From Chrysophaeum taylorii (taxonomy: Eukaryota > Sar > Pelagophyceae > Pelagomonadales > Pelagomonadaceae): a stretch of 64,000 bases of DNA. Shown in pieces: positions 29,573-39,958 of the stretch. The stretch is from positions 310,001-374,000 of the forward strand of contig JAQMWT010000009.1 of NCBI GenBank assembly GCA_029834535.1. Direction: 5' to 3'. The notes below the pieces were generated by a model. That model was not told where the DNA came from. It searched no databases and was given only the letters and a program-made list of their open reading frames with translations. A program made the position numbers and the translations under genes. Numbering within the stretch: the first letter of the stretch is position 1; each line of letters begins with the position of its first letter.

Positions 29573-30369
29573 GGAGAAGGAGGAAGAACAAGGATACCGG
29601 CCTCCGCCAGGTGGGCTTCGGCGAGGCGCCAGGCGATTTTTGCCGCGCGCTCGTCGTAGTCGAATCCGTCTTTTTCGTTGAGACGCTGGGCCGGGTTTGT
29701 GAAGCCGTGGCTCGCGTCGCCGAACGCGTGCACGTCGACGGACGCTCCGAATTCCCTCATCTGGGCGCGGAACGCGTCGAGCTGGGGGACGAAGGGGTCC
29801 TTGTCGCCGTGGAGCACGAGAATCTTCGCGCGTCGGCGTGCCGGGAGCATCGGCGAGTCGGCGTCGAGGACTCCGTGGAAGCTCGCGACGGCCGCGAGTC
29901 TGCTGCTTTCGCCCGCCTTGAAGAGCTCGATCGCCGCGCGCCCCCCCAGGCACCAGCCCATCGCGGCGAACCGCTCGACGCCCGTAGCGTTTCGTAGGTA
30001 GTCCGCGGCCGCGACGGCTCGCCTTCTCGTCTCCGACGCCGTCAGAGTTCGGCCCGGCCACGCGGGGTCCCAGGCCTGGCCCCAGGGGTCGCCGTAGAGG
30101 TCGGCGACCAGCACCGCGCACCCCTGGGCCGCGAGGAGACTCGCCTTCCAGTGCAAGAAGAGGTCGCGCGGCCCGGCGGCGGTGTGAAAGAGCACGACGC
30201 CCCTCTTTTTATTATTCCCTCGGTCCCCAAACAGCGCGCCGACGCAGCCGTCGCCGTACTCCACGAACCGCGGCTCGGCGAGCTTCTTGTCGGCGAAGAC
30301 GGCGGCCCACGCCTCATCCCGCGCCACGCGGCGTCCACCCATCATCATCATCATCATTGCTGGGACCAT
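29569..30369 (-). CDS. Dienelactone hydrolase family protein
   Basis: A 266-residue alpha/beta hydrolase of the DLH type. The triad is visible: Cys140 in GWCLGG, Asp191 in HGDKDPFVP and His221 in DASHGFTNP. The N-terminal KRGVVLFHTAAGPRDLFLHW and AAQGCAVLVADLYGDPWGQ match the family's first strands. DLH proteins hydrolyse dienelactones or related esters; the eukaryotic substrate is generally unknown. Start at 30369 (MVPAMMMMMM, an ATG run made by CAT repeats); the frame extends further upstream only by running antisense into the divergent deubiquitinase gene. Its stop TAA shares bases with the stop of the ATP-grasp gene. Confidence 0.9.
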   Translation of the reverse strand: MVPAMMMMMMGGRRVARDEAWAAVFADKKLAEPRFVEYGDGCVGALFGDRGNNKKRGVVLFHTAAGPRDLFLHWKASLLAAQGCAVLVADLYGDPWGQAWDPAWPGRTLTASETRRRAVAAADYLRNATGVERFAAMGWCLGGRAAIELFKAGESSRLAAVASFHGVLDADSPMLPARRRAKILVLHGDKDPFVPQLDAFRAQMREFGASVDVHAFGDASHGFTNPAQRLNEKDGFDYDERAAKIAWRLAEAHLAEAGILVLPPSP

Positions 30370-30393
30370 ACCAACGGACTTATTACTACTCCA
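30370..30393. promoter_or_regulatory. 24-bp bidirectional spacer
   Basis: Just 24 bp separate the divergent ATG codons of the dienelactone hydrolase and the UCH37-like gene. If both starts are right, transcription must begin inside the opposite gene or at the start codon itself. Confidence 0.5.
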
Positions 30394-31299
30394 ATGTCTT
30401 GGTGCACCGTCGAGAGCGACCCCGGCGTGTTCACGGAGCTCGTGGAAAAGTTTGGGGTGTCGGGGGTGGAGTTCTGCGAGCTGTACTCGTTGGAGGACGA
30501 GGACTTCTCGCGCGTCGCCCCCGTCTACGGCCTCATATTTCTGTTCAAATGGACGGGGGAATCGGACGATCGCGAAACCTCCGAGGCGCCGGCCGGGGTC
30601 TTTTTCGCCAAGCAGATGGTCCACAATGCGTGCGCGACGCAAGCGATTCTGAGCGTCCTCCTCAACACCGATTTGGCGCTAGGCGAAACCCTCGAGGAGC
30701 TCAGGTCGTTCTCCGCCGAACTCCCGCCCGACATGCGCGGCCTCGCGATAGAAAATAGCGAAGCTATTCGCACCGCGCACAACAGCTTTTCGCGCCCCGA
30801 GGCCTTCGTGTCGGCCGAGGGACCCGCGACCAAGGACGACGACGTTTTCCACTTCGTGGCCTTCGTGCCCCGGAACGGCCGCGTCTACGAGCTCGACGGA
30901 CTCAAGGATGGTCCCGTCGACCTGGGCCCCGCCGACGATTGGCTCGCCGTCGCTCGCATGGCCATCAATTCCCGCATCGAGAAGTACGCCGCCAGCGAAA
31001 TCAAGTTCAACCTCATGGCCATCGTCCGCGATCGTCGCCTGCTCTTGGACGAGAAGGCTGCGCTCTGCGCTTCAGATCCGGACGAGCTCGCCAACGTCGA
31101 GGCCGACCGCGCCCTCGAGACCGCCAAGCGTGAACAGTGGACCCAGGAAAACATACGCCGCCGCCACAACTACGTCCCCCTCGTCGTCGACTTCCTCAAG
31201 GTCCTCGCCGCCAACGCCAAACTCAAGACCCTCGTAGACAACGCCCTTGCCGCCAAGGCCGCGACTCCGTCGGCAAACCCCCTTTCATCATCATCCTAG
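30394..31299 (+). CDS. UCHL5: Ubiquitin C-terminal hydrolase, UCHL5/UCH37 type
   Basis: A 301-residue peptidase C12 enzyme that removes ubiquitin and, in other eukaryotes, docks to the proteasome. Catalytic residues: Gln74 and Cys80 in FAKQMVHNACATQAILSVLL, His153 in DVFHFVAFVP and Asp168 in YELDGL. The crossover loop is around 125-148. The C-terminal UCH37-like domain is present: WTQENIRRRHNYVPLVVDFL (about 249-268) and a KLKTLVDNALAAK helix, which in the family bind the proteasome subunit ADRM1/RPN13. Length agrees with UCH37 (about 300-330). Start at ATG 30394, since MSWCTVESDPGVFTELV aligns with the usual N-terminus. Confidence 0.95.
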   Translation: MSWCTVESDPGVFTELVEKFGVSGVEFCELYSLEDEDFSRVAPVYGLIFLFKWTGESDDRETSEAPAGVFFAKQMVHNACATQAILSVLLNTDLALGETLEELRSFSAELPPDMRGLAIENSEAIRTAHNSFSRPEAFVSAEGPATKDDDVFHFVAFVPRNGRVYELDGLKDGPVDLGPADDWLAVARMAINSRIEKYAASEIKFNLMAIVRDRRLLLDEKAALCASDPDELANVEADRALETAKREQWTQENIRRRHNYVPLVVDFLKVLAANAKLKTLVDNALAAKAATPSANPLSSSS

Positions 31300-31551
31300 T
31301 ATCCTACCTTGGGCCCATATGGGAAAGAAGGACGCGACGACAAGTCGTCGTCGTGAGAAAGAAAAACCGGGGAAAACGGTTATGGTGATGATTCCGTTGT
31401 TCCACAACCATGTGTTTGTTTGTTTGTTTGTCCGGGAGCGCGCGTGGCGCTAAAATTCGTAGTAGGAGGAAAAACAAACAAGTTTGTTGTGTAGCGAAGA
31501 AGAAGGGAAGTCCGCCGGGAAGAAGTCCGAGAAGAAGTCCGAGAGGAGTTG

Positions 31552-33111
31552 ATGGAGACGAAGAGCGGACGAGGGTCGGACGTGGAAGCGAAGGATGAAG
31601 AAGCGCAAGCGGCGCACCGGCGGACGCGTTCGTTGAACAGCATCACGTTGATGCGCGCCCAGCAAACGTCGGGCGTGGCGACGCGCACGGGGATCGTTGC
31701 GGAGCACGGTCCGCACTCGCCCGAGAAAAAACGCGCCGAGCTCCTGGTGAGCCAACTGGTGGACGAGGCGCGGATATCGCTCCACGATATCGTGGACGAG
31801 GCGAAGCACTCTCTCGAGGAGCTCGTGCACCGCAGGCAAGGCGACCGGACGTACCGGCGATCGCTCCGGTGGTACGGCTCGGCGACCAACATCTCGACCC
31901 AGGACATGGTACCCGTCGCGTTCGCCGACACGGTCGCCATCGACGACGCCAAGTGCGCGCTGCTCGAATCGTCGCGCCGCCTCAACCCCGTCGATCTCGT
32001 GTGGCGGTTTGATCTCGCGCTCACGGCCTCGATCATGCCGCGCGTCGTGAGAAGCTCGGTCGCGCTCCTCGTTTTTGGGGCCTATGCGGCCACAGCCTTT
32101 ATGAAGCGCTTTGCCTATCTGGGCGGGCGCCGCGGCGACGAGGACGACACCGTCGTCAAGCTCTCGATTTTCGTCTCTTTCATCATCGTCTTCTACTCGA
32201 ACCACTGCTACACGCGGTTCTATCGTCAATACGAAAGCGTCAAGCTCTGTTGTCTCCTGATCACCGACGCCGTGACGATGGCTCGGTCCCTCTCTGTGGT
32301 GCGGCCTCGGGGCGTCTTTCCGCCAGCCGCGGGGGGGGTCAGCCTCGACGCGGTCGAGCGACTCTTCCGATATCTTAACGTCGCCCACGCCGCCGGCTAC
32401 GTCGCGCTCAGTCCGACGTACACGAGACACAATCTTTTCGAGCCCTTCGTCAAGGCGCACGGACTCCTCACCGACGCCGAGTGGCGCGCCTATTTTCGGG
32501 ATCTCGACGTCGAGGATCCCACGGGCTCGGCGTTCCAGGAGGTGGTCTTGTGGGCGATGACGGCCGTGAGCGCTGCTCGCGACGAGTTTTCGTCCCCGAA
32601 CGAGATGGTCGCCTTGCAGGACGTGGTGCTGCGCTTTCGCGGCTCGATGCAGAGTCTCTTCGACGAGAGATTCCAGGAGATTCCCTTTGCCTATTCCCAC
32701 CTCGTCTCCTTCGTCTGCGCCGCCTACCTCATCGTCTTGGCCGTCGTCATGGGTCTCAAATTTGGCGTCAAGGAGCCCATCTCCTCGGGCCTCGTCTTTC
32801 CTGCGCTCGCGGTCTTCTTCACGACCGTCGTCCTCCTCGGCCTCCTCACGCTCGGCAAAGCCATGTCGCAGCCCACGGGCCTCGACCCCGAGGCCTTTCC
32901 CATATTCTCTTATCTTGATTCGACGGCCCTCGCGTCGCGCCGCATCATCCACGGCCCCGAGGCAGCACGCCCCACGACCGACTACGCTGCGCCGGTGGTC
33001 AAACCCAGTCCCCGCGCGGGAACACCACCCGCGGCGGTGGGGAGTCCCGCGGCCACGACGCCGCGCACCCTCAATCCCGTCATCGTTGCCTCGGCCGCGG
33101 GGCGCGTCTAA
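31552..33111 (+). CDS. Bestrophin/RFP-TM-like anion channel protein
   Basis: A 519-residue membrane protein. A polar N-terminal region (1-150) has heptad-like helices. Membrane segments follow: VVRSSVALLVFGAYAATAF (about 164-182), VVKLSIFVSFIIVFYSNHCY with TRFYRQYESVK after it (the family's xFYxxRWW-like region), and two close helices LVSFVCAAYLIVLAVVMGLK and GLVFPALAVFFTTVVLLGLL (about 382-430). FRGSMQSLFDERFQEIPFAY resembles the bestrophin stretch before TM3 in which helices lead back into the pore. The family forms pentameric chloride or bicarbonate channels; algal relatives sit in plasma or thylakoid membranes. The bestrophin assignment rests on topology and these motifs, so it is less firm than others here. 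Start at ATG 31552. Confidence 0.6.
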   Translation: METKSGRGSDVEAKDEEAQAAHRRTRSLNSITLMRAQQTSGVATRTGIVAEHGPHSPEKKRAELLVSQLVDEARISLHDIVDEAKHSLEELVHRRQGDRTYRRSLRWYGSATNISTQDMVPVAFADTVAIDDAKCALLESSRRLNPVDLVWRFDLALTASIMPRVVRSSVALLVFGAYAATAFMKRFAYLGGRRGDEDDTVVKLSIFVSFIIVFYSNHCYTRFYRQYESVKLCCLLITDAVTMARSLSVVRPRGVFPPAAGGVSLDAVERLFRYLNVAHAAGYVALSPTYTRHNLFEPFVKAHGLLTDAEWRAYFRDLDVEDPTGSAFQEVVLWAMTAVSAARDEFSSPNEMVALQDVVLRFRGSMQSLFDERFQEIPFAYSHLVSFVCAAYLIVLAVVMGLKFGVKEPISSGLVFPALAVFFTTVVLLGLLTLGKAMSQPTGLDPEAFPIFSYLDSTALASRRIIHGPEAARPTTDYAAPVVKPSPRAGTPPAAVGSPAATTPRTLNPVIVASAAGRV

Positions 33112-33477
33112 AAAAAATGCTGGGCTCTCCCACACACCATCATCATCGGCTGTGCCAGCTGAGCTCTGGGTTTTCCACCCTTCCTTCCTTTCTTCCTTCC
33201 TTCCTTCCTTTCGAAAGTAAGTAAGTAAGTCCGTCCACCACCAAGGCGCCGACGACGATGCTGATTACGTGGGCTGGCACAACAACAACAACAGGTAGGA
33301 CATAGATAGCGAGGCGGGCGCGGTGCTGCGGCTCAGGCGGTGGTGGCCGGGCGCTACCGAGCAAATATGCAGGAAGGGGATCAACGAACGCCGACTCGTC
33401 TTCTTCTCCAATAGTGAGTGACCAGCAAGACGACGACGACGACTCGTCAAAACGACGACACCGACAGGGTGTCGGTG
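33112..33477. other. Intergenic stretch with CTTC-rich repeat
   Basis: A 366-bp convergent gap between the bestrophin-like and mTERF genes. It holds a (TTCC)n-like run at about 33180-33212 and short GTAAGT repeats. No gene is seen. Confidence 0.5.
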
Positions 33478-33495
33478 TCAACAAACGGCCTCCTC

Positions 33496-33527
<32 letters not shown>

Positions 33528-35127
33528 TTTCTCCGGAATAAGACGACGACGACGACGACGACTGTGGCGAGGTCTCGGGTCTTCGTTTGGTCCCCGCCGC
33601 CGCCGCCGCCGCCGCCGCCAAAGTAGTAGCAGTTGTTTTGGTGGCGGTTCGTTTGACCCAAGTGGGGGCGGGCTGGTTCTTGGCGGTGGGTTGGGTGGTG
33701 TTGAGGAGGGATCGCTTGAAGGCCGCGTAGGAACCAGGAGAGGCGCCGACCATCTTGGCAAACTCGTCGTCGGTAGGCGTGAGGACGACGCTGAGGCCGA
33801 GGGAGGCCATGGAGACGGGCGCGACGTTGGCCGCGAGAAATTCGGCGCGGGGTCTGATGATGGTGTCGAGGGGGTAGGAAAAGAAAGCCGGAAACCTCGC
33901 GACGTCGAAGACGGACAGGGCGTGGCGCACGGCAAAAGCCATTTTTGGTCTCAAGACGGCGTCGACGTCGTAGGCGAGGACCGGGGGGATGCGGGTGACG
34001 AAGCGGGCGACGTTGCTGACCCCGATTTCCCGAAGAAAGGCAACGCTCTCCTTCATGTCGTCGACAGAAACCCCGAGCAAAGAGGGAAAGGCGCGGCAGA
34101 TGCGCGCGACGTCTTCGCGCGAAATCCTGATCTCGGTCCAATAGGCGACGGCAGGGTCCATCGTTTCGCTCACGTCGAGGCCGAAGACGAGCGGAAAGGA
34201 CTCGATCAAGCGGCCGAGGTCGTCGTCCGAGACGCCGTAGCGTCGCAGGGCCTCGACCCGCGGTCTGAGGTCGTCGGGCGGCACGATGAGGCAGCGCGGG
34301 TACGCCCGGACGACGACGTCGACGTTCTGGACGCCACACTCGCCGACCAAAAATTCGACCACCGGACGCAGCTGGTCGCCGACGCGCGCCGCGAGGAGCC
34401 AGGGGGTCTGGCGGTAGAGAGAGGCGAGGCTCGCGCGCCTCGCCATCGCCCGCGGCGGGTCGACCGCGAAGCCCGCGTCGTTCGCGAGAAAATCGGTCAC
34501 CGCGAGCATCTGGGGCATTTCGATCGAGAGGAGCTGGGGCCAGCGCATCACCATCTCCTTGATGTGCTTCTCGCGGACCCCGACGTGCCGCAGCAAATCA
34601 ATGGTGTCGCGCATGTCGTGGGACCGCGTCGTCGCCAGCACCGCCGGGCACGCGCCCGTGTCGAAGATCGCGGGCTGTTTTTGCGTCAGGAGGAGCTGGG
34701 GCCGCGCGCGCACGACGCGCCGAGCCTCGCCCTTCTTTAACCCCAAACTCTCCGTCAGAAACGACACGCTCTGCGACACTTCGGCACGGTTCGCCGTCAT
34801 CAGCCCGCGGCACGTCGCGAGCATTCGAGCGACGTCGCTCCCCGTGAACCCCGCGTACTCGACCAACCACTGCGCCATCTTCGCGGCCCCCGCGTATTGC
34901 GAGTTGTCCTTCACCACGCTCCTGATCTCGTCGTCGGAGGCCCCCGCCGACGCGAGCACCACGCGAAGCGAGGCCTCTTCCTCGCCGCCAAAAGCCGGCG
35001 CGGCATCGTGGCACTGGTGATGTTGTTGCTGTTGCTGCTGTGGGGGGGGCGGCGCGAACGACGAGACGACCACGAGGACCGTTGCCACCCCCCACGCGGA
35101 GGAGAACCTTCTTCTCGGGCCACCCAT
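33478..35127 (-). CDS. mTERF-family protein, predicted plastid-targeted
   Basis: A 549-residue protein made largely of mTERF repeats (about 70-450), each a short helix pair with a Pro-Leu pattern: VVRARPQLLLT, EMVMRWPQLLSIEMP, VVRAYPRCLIVPPDDL, LIESFPLVFGLDV, ICRAFPSLLGVSV, FVTRIPPVLAYDV and FPAFFSYPLD. mTERF proteins bind nucleic acids and regulate transcription or ribosome assembly in organelles. The N-terminus has a signal-peptide-like core (GVATVLVVVSS) directly followed by FAPP, the phenylalanine motif at the signal/transit junction used for plastid import in red-lineage secondary plastids. The C-terminal 95 residues are low-complexity (Ala, Ser, Asp, Glu runs). Start at ATG 35127. Confidence 0.9.
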
Positions 35128-35256
35128 TCAACAACAACGATTCATGCTTCTACAAAAAGAAGAAGATCTTCTGCTTCTTATCGAGCGTGGTGGTTGTTGT
35201 CAAGAATAGGAGTGGTGGCGTAAGCGGAGAGAGACATAATCAAAAGCCTTACCCAT
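35128..35256. promoter_or_regulatory. 129-bp bidirectional spacer
   Basis: Divergent spacer between the mTERF and AAA+ genes. No TATA box is obvious; it is AG/CT-rich with AAGAAGAAGATCTTCTGCTT, which is partly self-complementary (AAGATCTT core). Confidence 0.4.
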
Positions 35257-36586
35257 ATGGCCACCGCAACGTTGTTCCCCCCCGACGACAACAACAACAA
35301 CAACAACAACAACATGTTGGAAGTGAAGACGTACCACGTGCCCACCCCGAGCAGCAGCAGCAACTCGAGCTCGACGACCATAAAAATCCAGAACGACCTC
35401 GACACCGACGACGCCGCGGCGCTCGGAGCTTTTTTTGTTTTCATGTTTTGCATAATTTTGCTCGCCTTGTGCGTATACTATTCGAGCCCCCTGCGGCTGT
35501 GGTTCCGCCAGGCGTTTGTGTTTCCGTGCCGGCGGCTGTGCTGCGAGGGCGAGCGCAGGAGACTCTGGCAGCTCCACAAGGACGCCGTCGTTCGCGGCGA
35601 CGCGCTCGCCGCGGACAACCCCGCCGCGCGGTCGGTCGAGCTCGAGCTCGAGCTCGAGCTCGCGACGACGCAGCAACCCCAGGCCCTGTTGACGAATGGC
35701 GACGACCCCCTCGAGGCGCAGCTCGATACGCTCGTGGGCCTGGACCCCCTCAAGGATGAAATCCGGGCCCTCCGGCGCACTCTCGTCGTCGAGCAGCAGC
35801 GCCGCCGGGTTCTGGGAAAGAAGACCAAAACCCTCGAACGGGCCAAGGCGCCGCACATGGTCTTCCGGGGATCGCCGGGCACGGGAAAGACCCACGCCGC
35901 CCGCCTCATATCGCGCCTCCTCAAGGAGCTCGGATACGTGCACGGCGACATCGTCGAAGTTCAGCGAGCGGATCTCGTCGCGGGCTACGTCGGCCAGACG
36001 GCCCTCAAGACCCGCGCCGTCATCAACAAGGCCAAGGGCGGGGTCTTGTTCGTCGACGAGGCCTACGCCCTGGCCCCCGGCCCCGGCCGGGACTTTGGGG
36101 CCGAAGCCGTCCAGGAACTGATGCGAGACCTCACCTCGGGCGACCCCGTCGTCGTCCTCGCCGGATATCCCGAACAAATGGAGCGATTTTTGCGCGTCAA
36201 CCCGGGCCTCTCGCGCCGCTTCCAGGTCCGATTCACCTTTCCCGACTACAATCTCCACCAGCTCGCTCAAATTTTCGTCAAGATTGCCTCCCGCAACGGT
36301 TACGCCCTCGCCCGCGACGCTTCGCTCTCCGACCTCGAGCGCATCCTCGACGCCAATTTCACGCCCGCCCTCTGCCGCAAGTGGAACGGCGGCCTCCCGG
36401 AGGGCTTGTTCCGCCGCGCCCAGGACGCCCTCGCCAAACGCCTCAACGTCCTGACCATGTCCGCCGACGCCGCCCTTACCCTCACGCTCGCCGACCTCCT
36501 CCAGGGCGCCACCATCCTCGCCGCAACCCTCGGCGACGACGCGCCGCGACAACCATCCACCAGACCCCGCCGCCGACCCCCTCAAC

Positions 36587-36620
<34 letters not shown>

Positions 36621-36882
36621 TATCTACGACGACGACCCCCCCCCCGACGAGTCGGCCGCGCTCCTCCCGCCCTCCGCGGCCTCCCCTAATAATAACGACC
36701 TCGACTCCGTGCTCGCCGCCCTCTCCTCCGGCGGCCTCCAACGGACCCTCAACCTCGTCCACTCCCTTACCCCGCGCGTCCACGCCCTCGAGCTCGCCGT
36801 CAACCGACTCTCCTCCTCGAATCAAAATAACGGCCGCAACAACAACCCGTGGGAATCTAACACCAGCAGCAGCAACGTCTGA
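35257..36882 (+). CDS. CbxX/CfqX-type AAA+ ATPase with membrane anchor
   Basis: A 541-residue AAA+ ATPase of the CbxX/SpoVK group, which includes the Rubisco activase CbbX. A low-complexity N-terminus (Asn run) leads to one membrane helix (about 56-76, GAFFVFMFCIILLALCVYY). The ATPase core follows: LVGLDPLKDEIRALRR (159-174), Walker A GSPGTGKT (205-212), ADLVAGYVGQTALKT pore-loop region (238-252), Walker B VLFVDEAYAL (263-272), sensor-1 region VVVLAGYPEQM and Arg fingers SRRF (319-322). The tail is acidic and low-complexity. The Walker A and B residues are intact, so it should hydrolyse ATP. Unlike CbbX it is membrane-anchored, so Rubisco activation is unlikely. A chaperone-like remodeller of unknown client is the safest call. 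Confidence 0.85.
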
Positions 36883-36968
36883 ATTATATTTTTTTTCCTC
36901 CTTTTTTTTTTTCTTTCTCGCTCGTGTTCTTTTTTCTTTCCGTCCTATTTTTTCCTTCTTGGTAATCC

Positions 36969-38014
36969 TAACTACTAATCGACAGATGTTTGTCTGTCTG
37001 TTTGTCTGTTTGTTTGTTTGTTTGTCCCTCGATTTAGGGTAAGGATCAGGTAGGCGCGAGAGTAAGGATCAGGTAGGCGCGAGAGCCAGACAGTGATCCT
37101 CCAAGCCGTCTACGGCGACCTCGCAGACTATTTCCACGACCCGCGGCGGCTCTTTCAGCGCTCCATTCTCACGCCCCGTCGAAACGATGTTGTCGATGCT
37201 GACAACGCGCGCATGACCGCGGCCTTTTTTTCCCGGAGACGAGGCGTCGGAGTTCTTTTCGGCTGACTAGGCTGGGTCGGAAGACGACGCCTCGCTCTTT
37301 ACAGTAGAGTTTTCAACTCCCTGACAACCAACGGCATGCTGACTTTGATCGCGAGGTTAAAGTCTTCGCAACCTCGACCCGTCGCACGGCCTCTGCAACG
37401 GCACCGGATACATGATCGATCGTGTCGTTGTCACCGAGGCTCCTCCAACCTGTATCCCGTAAGGCCCGCCTACGCCAAACGATCAACAAGAGCCAGGGCC
37501 AGACGCCCCGCGAGGTCGGCGTCCTCTTTCCCAAGCCCGTCTTCTGCCACGTCCAGCTCTACGTGGCTCTCTGTCGATCGGCATCCCCGAGGATATACTC
37601 ATCTGGGTCGACGACTCCACCCTACCCCACACGTGCTGCGCAATACCGATAAGCCCCCTCACGGCGTCTACACGTGCACTGTAGGTGAACTTACTGGGAC
37701 CAGGTGAACTTACTGGGGTTGGAGATTGGGACTAGGTGAGCTGAGTGACCAGGTGAAACTGGGACCAGGTGAACATACTGGGGCTTTTAGAGTAAAGGGT
37801 TTTTAGAGTAAACTCAAAGGTTGGCGGCGCGTGCGGATCAAAGCAGCTTAGATTGGCGGAGGCGAGAGCGACGAGCTCAAAGGAGTTGGTGTGAGCTCGG
37901 TGAACTTACTGGCCAGGTGAACTTATATGAAACTTACTGGGACCAGGTGAACTTACTAGGGTTAGAGATTGGGACTAGGTGAACTTACTGGCGAACTTAC
38001 TGGCCTGCACTTGT
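36969..38014 (+). mobile_element. Helitron tail unit, first of right array
   Basis: Same unit as in the left array but in plus orientation. It starts CCTAACTACTAATCGACAG, runs through (TGTT)n and CGATTTAGGGTAAGGATCAG, then the helicase remnant 37087-37690 (VILQAVYGDLADYFHDPR; LCNGTGYMIDRVVVTEAPPT before a stop; QTINKSQGQTPREVGVLFPK and QLYVALCRSA in the next frame). It ends in GTGAACTTACTGG words and GGCCTGCACTTGT. Confidence 0.75.
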
Positions 38015-39017
38015 CCTAACTACTAATCGACAGATCCTAACTACTAATCGACAGATGTTTGTCTGTCTGTTTGTCTGTTTGTTTGTTTGTTTGTCCCTCG
38101 ATTTAGGGTAAGGATCAGGTAGGCGCGAGAGTAAGGATCAGGTAGGTGCGAGAGGCAGACAGTGATCCTCCAAGCCGTCTACGGCGACCTCGCAGACTAT
38201 TTCCACGACCCGCGGCGGCTCTTTCAGCGCGCCATTCTCACGCCCCGTCGAAACGATGTTGTCGATGCTGACAACGCGCGCATGACCGCGGCCTTTTTTT
38301 CCCGGAGACGAGGCGTCGGAGTTCTTTTCGGCCGACTAGGTTGGATCGGAAGACGACGCCTCGCTCTTTACAGTAGAGATTTCAACTCCCTGACAACCAA
38401 CGGCATGCTGACTTTGATCGCGAGCTTAAAGTCTTCGCAACCTCGACCCGTCGCACGGCCACTGCAACGGTACCAGATACGAGCCAGAGGCAGACGCCCC
38501 GCGAGGTCGGCGTCCTCTTGCCCAAGCCCGTCTTCTGCCACGTCCAGCTCTACGTGGCTCTCTGTCGATCGGCAACCCCGAGGAGATGTACTCATCTGGG
38601 TCGACGACTCCACCCTACCCCACACGTGCTGCGCAATACCGATAAGCCCCCTCCCGTTGTCTACACGCGCACGGTAGGTGAACTTACTGGGACCAGGTGA
38701 ACTTACTGGGGTTAGAGATTGGGACTAGGTGAACTTAGTGACCAGGTGAACTTACTGAGACCAAGTGAACATACAGGGGTTTTTAGAGTGAACGCAAAGG
38801 CGAGCGGCGTGTACGGATCAAAGCAGCTTAGATTGGCGGAGGTGAGAGCGACGAGCTCGAAGGGGAGTGGGGTGAGTGGACGTGAGCACGAGTGGGCTTA
38901 CAACTTACTGGGGTTAGAGATTGGGACTAGGTGAACTTACTGGGGCCAGGTGAACTTACTGGGGTTAGAGATTGGAACCAGGTGAACTTACTGGCGAACT
39001 TACTGGCCTGCACTTGT
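38015..39017 (+). mobile_element. Helitron tail unit, second of right array
   Basis: It opens with a duplicated CCTAACTACTAATCGACAGA block. The helicase remnant at 38162-38680 has an internal deletion near 38480 that removes the LCNGT-to-INKSQ part but keeps PKPVFCHVQLYVALCRSA. It closes with GGCCTGCACTTGT at 39017. Confidence 0.75.
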
Positions 39018-39958
39018 GTTTGTCTGTCTGTCTGTCTGTCTGTTTGTTTGTTTGTTTGTCCCTCGATTTAGGGTAAGGATCAGGTAGGTGCGAGAGTAAG
39101 GATCAGTTAGGCGCGAGAGCCAGACAGTGATCCTCCAAGCCGTCTACGGCGACCTCGCAGACTATTTCCACGACCCGCGGCGGCTCTTTTAGCCAGCGCG
39201 CCATTCTCACGCCCCGTCGAAACGATGTTGTCGATGCTGACAACGCGCGCATGAATGACCGCGGCCTTTTTTTCCCGGAGACGAGGCGTCGGAGTTCTTT
39301 TTTTCGGCCGACTAGGTTGGGTCGGAAGCCGACGCCTCGCTCTTTACAGTCGAGTTTTCAATTCCCTGACAACCAACGACATGCTCACTTTGATCGCGAG
39401 CTTAAAGTCTTCGCAACCTCGACCAGAGCCAGACGCCCCGCGAGGTCGGCGTCCTCTTTCCCAAGCCCGTCTTCTGCCACGTCCAGCTCTACGTGGCTCT
39501 CTGTCGATCGGCATCCCCGAGGATATACTCATCTGGGTCGACGACTCCACCCTACCCCACACGTGCTGCGCGATACCGATAAGCCCCCTCCCGGCGTCTA
39601 CACGCGCACTATAAGTGAACTTACTGGGGCCACGTGAACTTACTGGGGTTTGAGATTGGGACTAGGTGAACTGAGTGACCAGGTGAACTAACTGGGACCA
39701 GGTGAACATACTGGGGTTTTTAGAGTGAACGCAAAGGCTAGCGGCGTGTACGGATCAAAGCAGCTTAGATTGGCGGAGGTGAGAGCGACGAGCTCGAAGG
39801 AGAGTGGGGTGAGTGGATGTGAGCACGAGTGGGCTTACGTCGAACTTACTGGGGTTAGAGATTGGGACTAGGTGAACTTACTGGGACCAGGTGAACTTAC
39901 TGGGGTTAGAGATTGGGACCAGGTGAACTTACTGGCGAACTTACTGGCCTGCACTTGT
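39018..39958 (+). mobile_element. Helitron tail unit, third of right array
   Basis: It lacks the CCTAACTACTAATC start. It shows small insertions in the helicase remnant (around 39190, 39253 and 39300) and a deletion near 39424 whose right edge is the same as in the unit before. It ends GGCCTGCACTTGT at 39958, just before host sequence. Confidence 0.75.

Noticed and set aside
31450-33135. Long antisense frame over the bestrophin-like gene, and similar ones over the DEAD-box, AAA+ and SCYL1-like genes
   Set aside because: High G/C at third codon positions opens antisense frames throughout this genome; none has motifs.
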